DNA of 64,000 bases from contig JAEEQB010000012.1 of the NCBI GenBank assembly GCA_016285075.1, positions 27,667 through 91,666 of the forward strand. Direction: 5' to 3'. The position numbers and the translations under genes are program-made. Below the pieces are notes generated by a model that had not been told where the DNA came from, ran no database searches, and was given only the letters and a program-made list of their open reading frames with translations. The DNA is from Prevotella sp. GTDB lineage: Bacteria; Bacteroidota; Bacteroidia; Bacteroidales; Bacteroidaceae. Positions 51,525 to 60,574 of this stretch are shown here, in pieces (the stretch's first letter is position 1; each line of letters starts with the position of its first letter).

Positions 51525-53145
51525 TTCTCTCATTCTCTCAATCTTTCATAGCCCCGTTGACTATGAAATCTCCTTGGCGGGCAATTTTGGTGAACCACGT
51601 CCTCACCATTTTCACGGAGGGCTCGACATTAAAACCGAAGGACGTGAAGGCAAGCATATCTATGCCATCGGTGATGGCTATGTCAGCCGTGTCACCTCTG
51701 GCCTTTACGGATTTGGCAATGCTGTCTACATCACTCATCCTTCGGGCCATACGTCTGTCTATTGTCATCTGAAGTCCTTCTCACCCCGCATCCGGGCAGC
51801 TCTGCTGCGCTATCAGTACCAGCACCAGACATCAGTGTCCGATGCCCGGCTTTCTCCTCTTGATTGTCCCGTCAGTCAAGGGCAGTTCATTGCGCTTAGT
51901 GGAAATACGGGCTCATCCACAGCTCCCCATCTGCATCTTGAGATTCATGACACTCGTACTTGGGATATGCTCGACCCCTATCCGTTCCTGTCAGATTTCA
52001 TCAATGACACTGTTCCACCACGTGCCCATGGTTTTATGGCATGTCCTCAGGACAAGTTTAGTCGTTTCAATGGTAGCAGCAAATTCGCCGTTTTCTATCT
52101 TCAGTCTACAAATACCGCCTGGGGGCGGGTAGGGTTTGCGCTATGGGCTGATGACTATATGCAGGACAGCTATAATCATTATGGTGTGCGAGAGACCCAC
52201 CTCCTGGTAGATGGAAAGGAAGTTTTCAGCAGTTGTGTGGACCGTATCCCGGTGACCCACAACCGTCTTGTCAACTCGTGGGGGGACTATGACCATTGGC
52301 TCCATCGAAGAGCATGGTACTTACGCTCATACAAGGAACCAGGCAACAACCTCTCTATTCTTCATACCGACCAACGTAGGGGAATTGTCGATTTCTCGGA
52401 AGAGCGCGATTATCATCTGGAGTATATCCTCCGTGACTACAAAAACAACGAGGCACGCTATGCTTTCACGGTTCATGCTCAACGCCCTGTCGACTCAAAC
52501 AATTCTGTTTCTAAAGACCGTGACATGACTGCGGCGGGTTTATCCGTTCCCTTCCGTTGGAACCAGACCAATACATACTCTCTTCCTGGCATGCAGCTCA
52601 TCGTGCCTTATGGCCTGCTTACACGTGATGTTACGATTCATCCCTCCATACAGGAGGCTACCGAGATTGACGCACTCTCCGATGCCTTTACTTTCCATGA
52701 CGCTTCGCTGCCATTGGTTTCCGATGCCTCTGTCAGTATCTCTGTTCAGGCACCTGTAGAAGATCCCTCCAAACTGTATGTGACATCCGGAGGGAAGTAC
52801 ATGGGTGGTGAATACGATGACGGATGGGTCAAAGGACATCTGCGTGAGTTGGGGGCTACCTACCAGCTGGCATACGATGCCGAGCCACCTCGTATTTCAG
52901 AACTCTCACTCAATGCTCCGCGTCTTGCCCTCAGCTGTAGTGACAAAGAGTCTGGACTTGACTCATGGACAGCAACCATTGACGGACGGTTCGTGGTGTT
53001 TGAGTCAGTGGAGAAGTCTTCTACCTTTTCCTGTGACCTACGTGAAACGTGGCTTCCCCGTAGCGGAAAGACCCACCAGCTGCTGTTTACTGCAACTGAC
53101 AATCGCCACAATTCACGCACATACCAGGCCTCATTTGTTTATTAA
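51466..53145 (+). CDS. secreted M23 family (LytM-type) metallopeptidase, about 559 aa
   Basis: ATG 51466 (MNRLFLSFAFLCAANFSFS) gives a signal peptide; ATG 51448 would add six residues. The M23 domain is at about residues 30-180, with HFHGGLDIKTEGREG supplying the HxxxD zinc ligands and APHLHLEIHD the HxH motif. The remaining 370 residues form beta-rich domains of no known type. It probably cleaves peptidoglycan cross-links in the periplasm. The start region sits in a long inverted repeat that could affect translation. Confidence 0.9.
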   Translation: MNRLFLSFAFLCAANFSFSHSLILSIFHSPVDYEISLAGNFGEPRPHHFHGGLDIKTEGREGKHIYAIGDGYVSRVTSGLYGFGNAVYITHPSGHTSVYCHLKSFSPRIRAALLRYQYQHQTSVSDARLSPLDCPVSQGQFIALSGNTGSSTAPHLHLEIHDTRTWDMLDPYPFLSDFINDTVPPRAHGFMACPQDKFSRFNGSSKFAVFYLQSTNTAWGRVGFALWADDYMQDSYNHYGVRETHLLVDGKEVFSSCVDRIPVTHNRLVNSWGDYDHWLHRRAWYLRSYKEPGNNLSILHTDQRRGIVDFSEERDYHLEYILRDYKNNEARYAFTVHAQRPVDSNNSVSKDRDMTAAGLSVPFRWNQTNTYSLPGMQLIVPYGLLTRDVTIHPSIQEATEIDALSDAFTFHDASLPLVSDASVSISVQAPVEDPSKLYVTSGGKYMGGEYDDGWVKGHLRELGATYQLAYDAEPPRISELSLNAPRLALSCSDKESGLDSWTATIDGRFVVFESVEKSSTFSCDLRETWLPRSGKTHQLLFTATDNRHNSRTYQASFVY

Positions 53146-53211
53146 CTCTCACGTGTATTTTTGAATTTTTGAATTTCACCCTTATCTATCAACTTTAAAC
53201 TTCATATTACT

Positions 53212-53919
53212 ATGACTCCAACTCCCACTCCCCATATCGGGGCCAAGTACGGCGAAATTGCCGAAACAGTAATTATGGCGGGTGATCCGCTGCGTGTGAA
53301 ACTCATGGCCGAGAAGTTTCTCGACCATCCTGTCCTGTTCAACAATGTCCGAGGCATGTTGGGCTATACCGGCACCTATCAAGGAAAGCCCGTTAGTGTT
53401 ATGGGACACGGAATGGGCATACCATCCATAGGCATCTATACCTATGAGCTGTACAATTTCTATGGCGTAAAGACCATCATCCGAGTTGGCTCTGCCGGAT
53501 CCATCAACAAGGATCTGCACATTGGTGATCTGGCCATTGCTATGGGTGCCTGTACCAACAGTAACTTCGCTGCTCAGTACGAGCTTCCTGGCACCTTTGC
53601 TCCTATAGCCGATTTCGGACTGGTCAGGGCTGCAGCTGAGTCGTGCGAGAAGTTCGGTTACCATTACATGGTGGGCAACGTATTGTCTTCCGATATGTTC
53701 TATGGCGAGAACCCTCGTAATGACAAGTGGATCTCCATGGGTGTGCTGGCTATAGAAATGGAAATAGCCGCACTCTATATGAATGCGGCTCGTTCTGGTA
53801 ATCGTGCTCTTGGCATCTGTACCATTTCCGATCATATACTCACGGGTGAGGTTACTACGGCTGAAGAACGCCAAAACAACTTCACACACATGATGGATGT
53901 GGCTTTCTCATTGATTTGA
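53212..53919 (+). CDS. deoD: DeoD, purine nucleoside phosphorylase
   Basis: DeoD cleaves purine nucleosides with phosphate in the salvage pathway. MTPTPTPHIGAKYGEIAETV, AGDPLRVKLMAE, NNVRGMLGYTGTYQG, MGHGMGIPSIGIYTYEL and CTISDHILTGE (with the catalytic Asp) match the hexameric bacterial enzyme. Length 235 aa is typical. Its last 12 nt overlap the convergent phosphatase gene. No clear TAnnTTTG promoter was found directly upstream, where TTTTTGAATTTTTGAATTT repeats lie. Confidence 0.96.
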   Translation: MTPTPTPHIGAKYGEIAETVIMAGDPLRVKLMAEKFLDHPVLFNNVRGMLGYTGTYQGKPVSVMGHGMGIPSIGIYTYELYNFYGVKTIIRVGSAGSINKDLHIGDLAIAMGACTNSNFAAQYELPGTFAPIADFGLVRAAAESCEKFGYHYMVGNVLSSDMFYGENPRNDKWISMGVLAIEMEIAALYMNAARSGNRALGICTISDHILTGEVTTAEERQNNFTHMMDVAFSLI

Positions 53920-55269
53920 GAAAAGCATCTGAAGCACGGCAGGATTAATCTGCGGACCTTGTGAAGGCATGTTGGGGTAAGGGTTCTTGGGCTGCTTCTT
54001 CAGTTTCTCCAGATAATATTCCCTGACATCCGTCCACTTGTAGTAGGGGTACATGCTCGTTTCGACGGGCATGGTTACTTCGTTTTCGTTAAGCATTGCC
54101 TTCACTAAGATGTCGCCCTTGCCTTTCTTCGGACGGTAGAATACCAACTGAAGGTTGCAGGCTGTGGGAACGGCCATGTAACTGCGGAAGTAGGTGTCAA
54201 GCTCTTCCAGATTGTCTATCGAGCATCCCATGCCTCCCAGTTCCATCAGGGAAATGATAGGCAGCACCACAGTGTCGTGACCAAATCTTAGCGTGGCTTG
54301 CTTTTGTGTTACTGTGTCGGCAGTCTCAATGATGTTCTTAAGCAGGTTGGCATGCATCCACGGCATTACATTACCTGTCTGGGGAGCATTGGCATAGTTC
54401 AGATACCAGTACAGATTGTTGCCATTCCACAGACGGTAGAGTTCCTCTGTTGTAAACAGGTCCAGCAGTGTCCTGTCGTTGTCATGGCTCTGCTGGTTGG
54501 TGGCTATATCATAAATGCTACCCATCAGCTGTGTGGGCATCACGTTCATGTACACCCAGTCCTGATCGTTGAACAGCACCTTCATCAGTCTTCTGGGGTC
54601 TCTCATCTTTGCACTCCATTCGTTCTGTATCGGTCGGGCCTTACCCTCATTCATCCGTTGCAGACCCTCCTTCGGTGGATTCATGTATGCCATGTTGGCC
54701 TCGTTCGCCTCGTTATGAATGTTGGCTGTGGGGTTGGCCTGGGCCAGCTCCTCACATTCCGCAATCATTGAGAGTATACTTCGTATCACCGTCGTGCTGC
54801 GGGCATCGATGCGTACGTTTGGTGCTTTGAAAATCTCGGGAAAGTTCTTGACCATGCGTTTGCCGATAGCGTGGTGCTGAGCTTCACCAACAGGTGAAAG
54901 GTCACCTAGTCTGCCCTTCGACGATTTCTGTATCTCCTCTAACTTGGCCAATGCCTGTTCACCGACAGGTGTCAGTTTCCCTGCCTTCTTCGCGTCTCTC
55001 AGTGTGTTCACAGGACTGGAGTAGTCACGGTCACCCAATAGCCAACGTGAACCGTGACGCCCATAGTGACTCATGTAGTAAGGCTCATAGCCTTTGGGAG
55101 CGGGGGTCAGTGCCTTGCGTGGTAAGCGTTCATAGTCAGTGGCATTACCTCCAGCCAGGAATCTGTCTGCTGTAATCTCCTCTAAGGCGGTTTTCTCATA
55201 CGCCTGTTTCGTCTGGGCTGATAGCGTGAGTGCAGAGACCAGCCCCATGATAGTAATGATAGTTTTCAT
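53908..55269 (-). CDS. secreted histidine acid phosphatase (phytase/MINPP-like), 453 aa
   Basis: ATG 55269 (MKTIITIMGLVSALTLSAQ) provides the signal peptide; the longer frame crosses the promoter. The catalytic histidine is in YGRHGSRWL (about residue 70), the RHGxR signature, and the C-terminal proton donor is in LRFGHDTVVLP (HD motif, about residue 316). The family hydrolyses phosphomonoesters, including inositol polyphosphates, in the periplasm or outside the cell. It stands alone and converges on deoD with a 12-nt overlap. Confidence 0.9.
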   Translation of the reverse strand: MKTIITIMGLVSALTLSAQTKQAYEKTALEEITADRFLAGGNATDYERLPRKALTPAPKGYEPYYMSHYGRHGSRWLLGDRDYSSPVNTLRDAKKAGKLTPVGEQALAKLEEIQKSSKGRLGDLSPVGEAQHHAIGKRMVKNFPEIFKAPNVRIDARSTTVIRSILSMIAECEELAQANPTANIHNEANEANMAYMNPPKEGLQRMNEGKARPIQNEWSAKMRDPRRLMKVLFNDQDWVYMNVMPTQLMGSIYDIATNQQSHDNDRTLLDLFTTEELYRLWNGNNLYWYLNYANAPQTGNVMPWMHANLLKNIIETADTVTQKQATLRFGHDTVVLPIISLMELGGMGCSIDNLEELDTYFRSYMAVPTACNLQLVFYRPKKGKGDILVKAMLNENEVTMPVETSMYPYYKWTDVREYYLEKLKKQPKNPYPNMPSQGPQINPAVLQMLFSNQ

Positions 55270-55308
55270 TTTTGTTAGGTTTATGTTAGATAATAAGTAA
55301 TTTCGTTG

Positions 55309-55339
55309 CAAAGGTACAAATAAGTGCGAACAAAACAAA
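55309..55339 (-). promoter_or_regulatory. promoter of the histidine phosphatase gene
   Basis: On the minus strand, TTTG (plus CAAA, 55336-55339), 19 nt spacer, TACCTTTG (plus CAAAGGTA, 55309-55316), about 40 nt before the ATG. Confidence 0.75.
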
Positions 55340-55595
55340 ACTTTTTCTCATGATTCTTCACGTCATGCTGATATCCTTTGGGAAATAATCACATGAGTCA
55401 AGATTCGGAGTCACTTTAGAATTTGGGTGTTCAATGTGATGTACCCAATTTCCGCTTATAAAACACTACAATTAGGTTAAATGTGACTCTATGGATGACT
55501 TATACTGATTTCGGTGACCCTTTTTCAATTTGGTTTTAAACATGATTCGGAATTCTTGACAAATCAGGAAGGCCCGGAAATGGTTATTTTCAATC

Positions 55596-55671
55596 CAGTT
55601 AACTCACTCAATTAATTGAGTTAACTCAAACGATCAATCGAGTTAACTCAAACGACTGATCGAGTTAACTC
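55596..55671. repeat. four GAGTTAACTC palindromes at exact 22-bp period
   Basis: The 10-bp palindrome GAGTTAACTC occurs at 55618, 55640 and 55662, and once with a first-base change (CAGTTAACTC) at 55596, each exactly 22 bp apart. The 12-nt linkers are partly conserved (AAACGATCAATC, AAACGACTGATC). Two helical turns per unit would place all palindromes on one face of the DNA. Confidence 0.85.
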
Positions 55672-55807
55672 GCGTTTTTGGGGCAGTTATGCCAATTTCC
55701 CTTTTTCATAGCAAAAAGAAAGTAAAATAATTTGACTTTCGCAATTGTGCCCCTTCAGACCGTTTCTTACTTGAGAAAGTTGAGTTCGTTATTCAAAAAT
55801 GCGTAAG

Positions 55808-55890
55808 CACGCCCTGTAGGGGCGGCCAGCTTATAGCCCAGGGCAACGCCCTGGGTGTGGGTAGGCCACAGCAAACGCCCTGCAAGGGCA
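55808..55890. repeat. GC-rich triple-hairpin repeat, copy 1
   Basis: Three hairpins follow one another: CGCCC/GGGCG (55810-55824), CCCAGGGC/GCCCTGGG (55837-55855) and GCCCT/AGGGC (55877-55889). The same order and spacing, in a diverged form, occurs at 63533-63616 inside the broken recombinase-like gene. Confidence 0.75.
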
Positions 55891-55909
55891 AAAGAATCAG
55901 CGGTACTGC

Positions 55910-55994
55910 ATCCGCTCAGGCACTGAACCTCGTTCACTCCCGTTCTCTCCTCGGTTCACAAGGGATGTCAACGGCAGAGAGAACGTAAGCGGAT
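55910..55994. other. nested stem structure, possible structured RNA or repeat
   Basis: ATCCGCT (55910-55916) pairs with AGCGGAT (55988-55994), and inside it CGTTCTCTC (55941-55949) pairs with GAGAGAACG (55977-55985), leaving 2 nt between the two right arms. Competing pairs exist (TGAACC/GGTTCA and TCGGTT/AACCGA). No ORF covers it. Confidence 0.5.
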
Positions 55995-56085
55995 AACCGA
56001 GAGTGGCAAGGTGAACAGACTTTTCATTCCTTCGCCTTTTCACTTCTTCACCTTTTCACTCTTTTGCCCCTCCTGAGATAACTCA

Positions 56086-56136
56086 GATCATGGGGACGGC
56101 TCCTATTAAATATAAATGGGAACCGTTCCCGTGATC
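56086..56136. repeat. degenerate GGGGAC palindrome, copy 4
   Basis: GATCATGGGGACGG pairs with CCGTTCCCGTGATC when two G-U pairs are allowed. The tip resembles the GGGGACAGG palindromes at 21, 22.4 and 23.4 kb, but the loop differs. It lies 47 nt past the stop of the minus-strand secreted-protein gene and may double as its terminator. Confidence 0.6.
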
Positions 56137-56183
56137 ATATGCGTTTCTTAATATAGGTTCAGCGTCTGCAATGCAGAGGCTCT

Positions 56184-56870
56184 TTATGGCCTCACGTATT
56201 TCTTGCCACCACGGATATAGACGCCCTTCTTTTGCGGCTCGCCCTGGAGGCGACGACCCTGGAGGTCGAAGAGACTGTTAGGCTGGAGGTTTGAATCTAC
56301 AGTTACATGATTCATGTTTGCGACAACTCCACTAAACTGATTCGTTGAGAAGACATCCTGTCCTTTATCTGACACCGAAAATTGGTTGTCACCCACAGTT
56401 ATTCCGGTCTGATAAAAAAAGGATATCGGGAGAATGCCAAATCGAGAATCTCCGATTCCTTCAATCCAGGAGTATTCTCCAAAATTGAGGATTCGATACG
56501 TCTCACCACTCACTAAAACATTGTCAATGGACTTTACGCCCTCTTCTCCTATTTTCAGATTGAAGTCAAACCTTTTTACCCATTGGTTGGGGTAACTAAT
56601 ATAGTCATAATAGTTATATACATATACACATCTTGATTCTTCGCAAATATACATTCCCGTAGGACGGCTAACGCTTTCATTCGCTATACGTGCTTTTATC
56701 TGATAACAACTTTTGCCAGACACCTCCACCGGACCATCTAACGAAACAATCAGAGACCCTTGGTCATACGTCCATTGACGATCGGCATCCAACATCTTCC
56801 TGTAACCATCCTGTGCAGATGCAAGAAAGGAAAAGGAAGAAAGAAACATGATAAAGAAAATTTTTTTCAT
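56184..56870 (-). CDS. secreted protein with short C-terminal sorting-like tail, 228 aa
   Basis: ATG 56870 (MKKIFFIMFLSSFSFLASAQ) gives a signal peptide; two more residues are possible from 56876. The mature beta-rich domain has no family I recognise. The end (SLFDLQGRRLQGEPQKKGVY, then IRGGKKYVRP) resembles the short Prevotella-type C-terminal sequence found on exported proteins. It is the last gene of the C25 peptidase cluster, 75 nt after it. Confidence 0.78.
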   Translation of the reverse strand: MKKIFFIMFLSSFSFLASAQDGYRKMLDADRQWTYDQGSLIVSLDGPVEVSGKSCYQIKARIANESVSRPTGMYICEESRCVYVYNYYDYISYPNQWVKRFDFNLKIGEEGVKSIDNVLVSGETYRILNFGEYSWIEGIGDSRFGILPISFFYQTGITVGDNQFSVSDKGQDVFSTNQFSGVVANMNHVTVDSNLQPNSLFDLQGRRLQGEPQKKGVYIRGGKKYVRP

Positions 56871-56945
56871 AAGCAATTAATTTGATTAAGTGAATTATTA
56901 GAATCAATTCTATTGTCCTCTTGTGTGTTCATTTGTAACACACAA

Positions 56946-59300
56946 TTATTGGCTTCCCATATATAAAGTAGCTCCTTGAGTTACCACAAAGTCGTTCTCA
57001 ATGTTTATGTCGTTACCAATGATCTTTGTTTGGCCACTCACAATATTTACGGCACCCTGTGGTTTGTCTGTGGTTACGTCACTACCAACGAACACATGCC
57101 TTGCCAGAATATTCCTCAAACCACTTATTGCCTCATTCTGAACATAAATGGTATCGAAATAGTTCGTAATATATGGTACATATCCTGGTTTGGTAATGCA
57201 GATGCTGCAATCTACAGCAGGTGTTACAAGTGAGACAGAAGAGACGTTATCATACACTTCATAATGGCTTGCACCATTGTCCTGAATACTCATCACACAA
57301 ATCTTACAGGAATCTACGCCAGGATTGATGACCAGTGAATCATTCCTGAAGAAACATGAAGCATTACTAAAAATCTTTGGCGTATCTATGAACACAGGCA
57401 TTTCCGGGTCTCCAAGAGGATTGACTCCATAAAGCAGCCATCCATACGACCCGAATATTGAAAAATTAAGGAGCCACAATACATTATGCTTCGCTTTCCA
57501 TGCAATCTCTCCAAAATGCTTTTGTTTATCATTGAATAGGAGCTTGTAGAATTCTCCATTAAGTTGATTGGATGTCCCTCTATATGCAATGGTATCGCTA
57601 TACCATCCTTCACGTGAACAACCAAAATAGCCAAGGATGCCACTGTTTGGATTTCTCATAAAAGCCTCGCTGAGACTGGTCGGTCTGTCAAAGGCATTAG
57701 TAAGACAGGCTTCCGTAACGATAATGGTATGTCCTGTGTTTTCAATATTCATGGCATCGGACACTGTAAAGTCAGTTCCTTCCATCTTTATAAGAGTAGT
57801 GTCGCCATGAGTGCGTATATTGACGAATGCATATCCATTATTAATTTGGGCTTGTAGGTTTGAAACATTGAAATCGTACGTAGATCCTCCAAAGTCCGTA
57901 TCTGTATCATAGAATCTTTTTTTTACACCACTCCAATATGGCAAGATATCATCGGTGTACATCCATTCACTTTTGTATTGTGTGTCACTCATGGTCACCC
58001 CATTAACAATATAATAAGGTTTTGAGGAGAGTTGCTTACCTGCAAGAAGTAACTGGCTGTTCCAATTAGTGGTGTCACTTGGATTCTCATAATCAATTAG
58101 GCGACTAATATAATTGTTAGCCTCATTGCTGTTATTAACGGACAGTCTCGTAAGTGAAACATCGGGGATTTTATCTATAATGTCATCTTCATTTTGGGAA
58201 AGATCGCCACCATACTCTCCATAGACGCCATTACCATTAGTATCCCAGTCCAAGCTGTCTAGACATGAATAGAAGAGATCTGCAGGGGTATCTTCTTCAT
58301 ATAGGTACCAAAACGAATGAAAAAATGGGTCTTTTGCATATAAATTTATATGGGCTTCTTGGGCTGGAACGACATCGACATCGCCACCTAACAACACGTA
58401 TTTCAATGGACGTGTTGAATGTGTTTTGTAGTCTTTTATTGCTTTCTTTATCCGAAGTTGCTGACGGTTCCCAGTGTACGCATCATCTATGTCTTCCACA
58501 GTAAGCACTTTTGTCCTAACACCCTTTTGGGTTTTCCAGTCTGCCAATCGTTGGAACGATGTTCTCAGGCTCTCATTTGTGATAATGAGGTATTCATAGT
58601 CATAATCTACTCCAGAACCGTTTACTTTAGCTTTCCTCACAAAGGGTTCTGCCTGTTCCATATTTCCGTAAAGTTCCTCAAGATCATCGCCATTGATAAC
58701 CATACCACGTACCATATCACGAGCCAACAGCCCTTGTTTTCCTGTATTTACATTCTTTTTTCTGCCATCAAATGTAAGCTTCGACGTCAAACGAATATCC
58801 ATTTCTTGTGTCATATAGAGTTTCTTTGTTTTAGCGTCGTAGCGAAATGGACAAACGACGAAAGAAAGGAATCTATAGCCGTCCATATGATGCGTTCCTG
58901 TATATATAACTGCTGAATCAGGATAGACTCGTGGAAGATAACCAGTCATTGATTCATTATGATGAGTCAATGAAATGTTTGTAGGAATCTCCCCTGGAAT
59001 TGGGGCTATATCGACTCCCTCTTTTATCAAGACCTCCTTTCTGTCAATAGTGAAGCCGAACAGTTCATAGTCTGGTGCGACAAGGAACTGAATACCCATA
59101 AAAGGCAACGCAGGGTCACATGGCCTTGAGACAAAGGCCGTCTTATACTTTTCAGTACTGATATACAACTCATTGTTCCTGCTCTTCATACAAAAATCCT
59201 TTTCATCAAACAGCAAATGAATTTCATTTGTTGTCTGAGCCGTAACATACCACGGAATACATAGCAATAAGAGCAGGATAATTAACAAATACTTTTTCAT
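56946..59300 (-). CDS. C25 family (gingipain-like) cysteine peptidase, 784 aa
   Basis: A signal peptide (ending YVTAQ, residue 21) is followed by a beta-rich pro-region (about 25-225) and the caspase-like C25 domain (about 230-645). The catalytic dyad is His498 (NIRTHGD) and Cys532 (VTEACLTNAFD); GILGYFGCSREGW and NPLGDPEMPVF are later family features. The C-terminal 130 residues form Ig-like or coat-hanger-like beta structure. It is shorter than PorU and lacks an obvious full T9SS tail. It is expected to cut proteins at the cell surface or outside the cell. Confidence 0.88.
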   Translation of the reverse strand: MKKYLLIILLLLLCIPWYVTAQTTNEIHLLFDEKDFCMKSRNNELYISTEKYKTAFVSRPCDPALPFMGIQFLVAPDYELFGFTIDRKEVLIKEGVDIAPIPGEIPTNISLTHHNESMTGYLPRVYPDSAVIYTGTHHMDGYRFLSFVVCPFRYDAKTKKLYMTQEMDIRLTSKLTFDGRKKNVNTGKQGLLARDMVRGMVINGDDLEELYGNMEQAEPFVRKAKVNGSGVDYDYEYLIITNESLRTSFQRLADWKTQKGVRTKVLTVEDIDDAYTGNRQQLRIKKAIKDYKTHSTRPLKYVLLGGDVDVVPAQEAHINLYAKDPFFHSFWYLYEEDTPADLFYSCLDSLDWDTNGNGVYGEYGGDLSQNEDDIIDKIPDVSLTRLSVNNSNEANNYISRLIDYENPSDTTNWNSQLLLAGKQLSSKPYYIVNGVTMSDTQYKSEWMYTDDILPYWSGVKKRFYDTDTDFGGSTYDFNVSNLQAQINNGYAFVNIRTHGDTTLIKMEGTDFTVSDAMNIENTGHTIIVTEACLTNAFDRPTSLSEAFMRNPNSGILGYFGCSREGWYSDTIAYRGTSNQLNGEFYKLLFNDKQKHFGEIAWKAKHNVLWLLNFSIFGSYGWLLYGVNPLGDPEMPVFIDTPKIFSNASCFFRNDSLVINPGVDSCKICVMSIQDNGASHYEVYDNVSSVSLVTPAVDCSICITKPGYVPYITNYFDTIYVQNEAISGLRNILARHVFVGSDVTTDKPQGAVNIVSGQTKIIGNDINIENDFVVTQGATLYMGSQ

Positions 59301-59330
59301 ATTGTTTCCTTCTATATAAATAAGTACTTT

Positions 59331-60422
59331 TTACTTCGACAGAATCATTCGCTTCGTATCAATCTCCCGTCCATTCACTACGAGGGAATACAAGTAGAGG
59401 CCTTCGCCGAGTTCCCATCCGTTAATAGACACGCTGGTCATTCCCAATGATACAGGCAGTTTCTTCAGCATCTTGCCACTCATATCGAAGATGCAGATGG
59501 CAGCATTCGTTGCATCGTCAGCCAAACGAAAACGAATGGTAGTTTGTTCCTTGAAAGGATTCGGCGTGTTCTGATAGAGCACATTACCTGTAGCAACATC
59601 ATTAAAATCTGCATTTTCCTCGCCAACAGAGCGTGTCTTATAATCTGAGCTGCCCTTCACAGCATCCAGTTCCTGCTTCAGTTCCTGAATACTACGCAAA
59701 AGGAGAGGCACCATTTCTATGTAGTTCACTGTCATATAGCCATCTTGTCCTTCTTTAACTAAGTCAGGATATATCTTCTGGAGTTCCAGAGCCGATACGC
59801 CGAAATGTCGTCTGTCAGATAGTTCTTTTGTACTGGGACGCTTTAAGTTGTATTCCATCACCTCCAAGTTCTGGAGTTTTGCCAACGGAGATTGTTCCTT
59901 TGCTACCGAACTCAGAGATGTTACATTCTCATTCAGCCGCATGTCCATTATACAATTTATAATGTATGCAGTAAAATCACCATCCACATAAGTCGACCCA
60001 TAGAAGAAGCCTGCATAGCCACCAGAAGGAATGGCTATTGACTCTACATTACTCCCATATATGGCAGCACCACTTGCATTATATTTAATAGTACCAATCA
60101 CTCCGTATTTTTTGCCGCTGAGTCCTATTCCATTTCCCCAAATTCCAATGGAATTTCCTGTATTTCCATTCTTTAATCCTTCAGCCAATACAGCAACTGA
60201 TCCTATCGATGTACCCGACTCATGGTTGTATGACCATATACCTTTTGAATAATTGCCAAAATCACTGTTGAAAGATGAATTTGAACTATCCCCAATATTC
60301 AATTTAGCATTAAAGTTTGTACTATTTTTAATACCTACTTCACCAGACTGATTAACTTTCAGCTGAGCTGAAGCTAAAGCGGGAACAACAAAGGCGAGCA
60401 GTAGAAACAAATCTTTTTTCAT
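59331..60422 (-). CDS. secreted protein with S74-type chaperone region and T9SS C-terminal domain, 363 aa
   Basis: After a signal peptide (ending ALASAQ) come Gly/Asn-rich beta repeats like tail-fibre or adhesin shafts (about 20-165). RHFGVSALELQKIYPDLVKE and DGYMTVNYIEMVPLLLRSIQ (about 205-245) match the S74 intramolecular chaperone seen in phage tail spikes, ending in a coiled coil. The last 80 residues (LYQNTPNPFKEQTTIRFRL ... MSGKMLKKL ... LYLYSLVVNGREI) are a type-A T9SS sorting domain. It may be a surface trimer. It lies 30 nt upstream of the C25 gene. Confidence 0.85.
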   Translation of the reverse strand: MKKDLFLLLAFVVPALASAQLKVNQSGEVGIKNSTNFNAKLNIGDSSNSSFNSDFGNYSKGIWSYNHESGTSIGSVAVLAEGLKNGNTGNSIGIWGNGIGLSGKKYGVIGTIKYNASGAAIYGSNVESIAIPSGGYAGFFYGSTYVDGDFTAYIINCIMDMRLNENVTSLSSVAKEQSPLAKLQNLEVMEYNLKRPSTKELSDRRHFGVSALELQKIYPDLVKEGQDGYMTVNYIEMVPLLLRSIQELKQELDAVKGSSDYKTRSVGEENADFNDVATGNVLYQNTPNPFKEQTTIRFRLADDATNAAICIFDMSGKMLKKLPVSLGMTSVSINGWELGEGLYLYSLVVNGREIDTKRMILSK

Positions 60423-60465
60423 GTTTTTTGTTTTTTAAGTTTATAAATTACTGTTGTTAATAGAA

Positions 60466-60506
60466 GTGCCGACACACCGGTGTTTAGCTTCTTTGCCGGC
60501 ACACCG
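60466..60506. other. alternative-stem hairpin in the lipoprotein / S74 gene gap
   Basis: GTGCCG (60466-60471) pairs with CGGCAC (60497-60502), while CGGTGT (60478-60483) pairs with ACACCG (60501-60506); the two stems share bases 60501-60502 and so exclude each other. ACACCGGTGT (60474-60483) is also a perfect palindrome. A similar arrangement occurs at 61114-61158. Confidence 0.6.
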
Positions 60507-60574
60507 AAAAGAGGGATTAGCTTAAACTATGTACATGAGTACAAGTTATTTAGGCACATCAAAAAGGAATATAA

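Larger units (their letters stand above)
55340..56183. other. gene-free tract of about 840 bp between two minus-strand genes
   Basis: No coding ORF is visible. From left to right it holds AT-rich sequence without recognisable features (55340-55590), a 22-bp periodic array of GAGTTAACTC (55596-55671), a GC-rich triple hairpin (55808-55890), a nested stem structure (55910-55994), CTTTTCAC-type low-complexity repeats (56025-56065), and a degenerate GGGGAC palindrome (56086-56136). Confidence 0.75.

Noticed and set aside
55596-55671. CRISPR-like array
   Set aside because: The repeat is only 10 bp with 12-nt, partly conserved linkers and no cas genes; far too short for a CRISPR.
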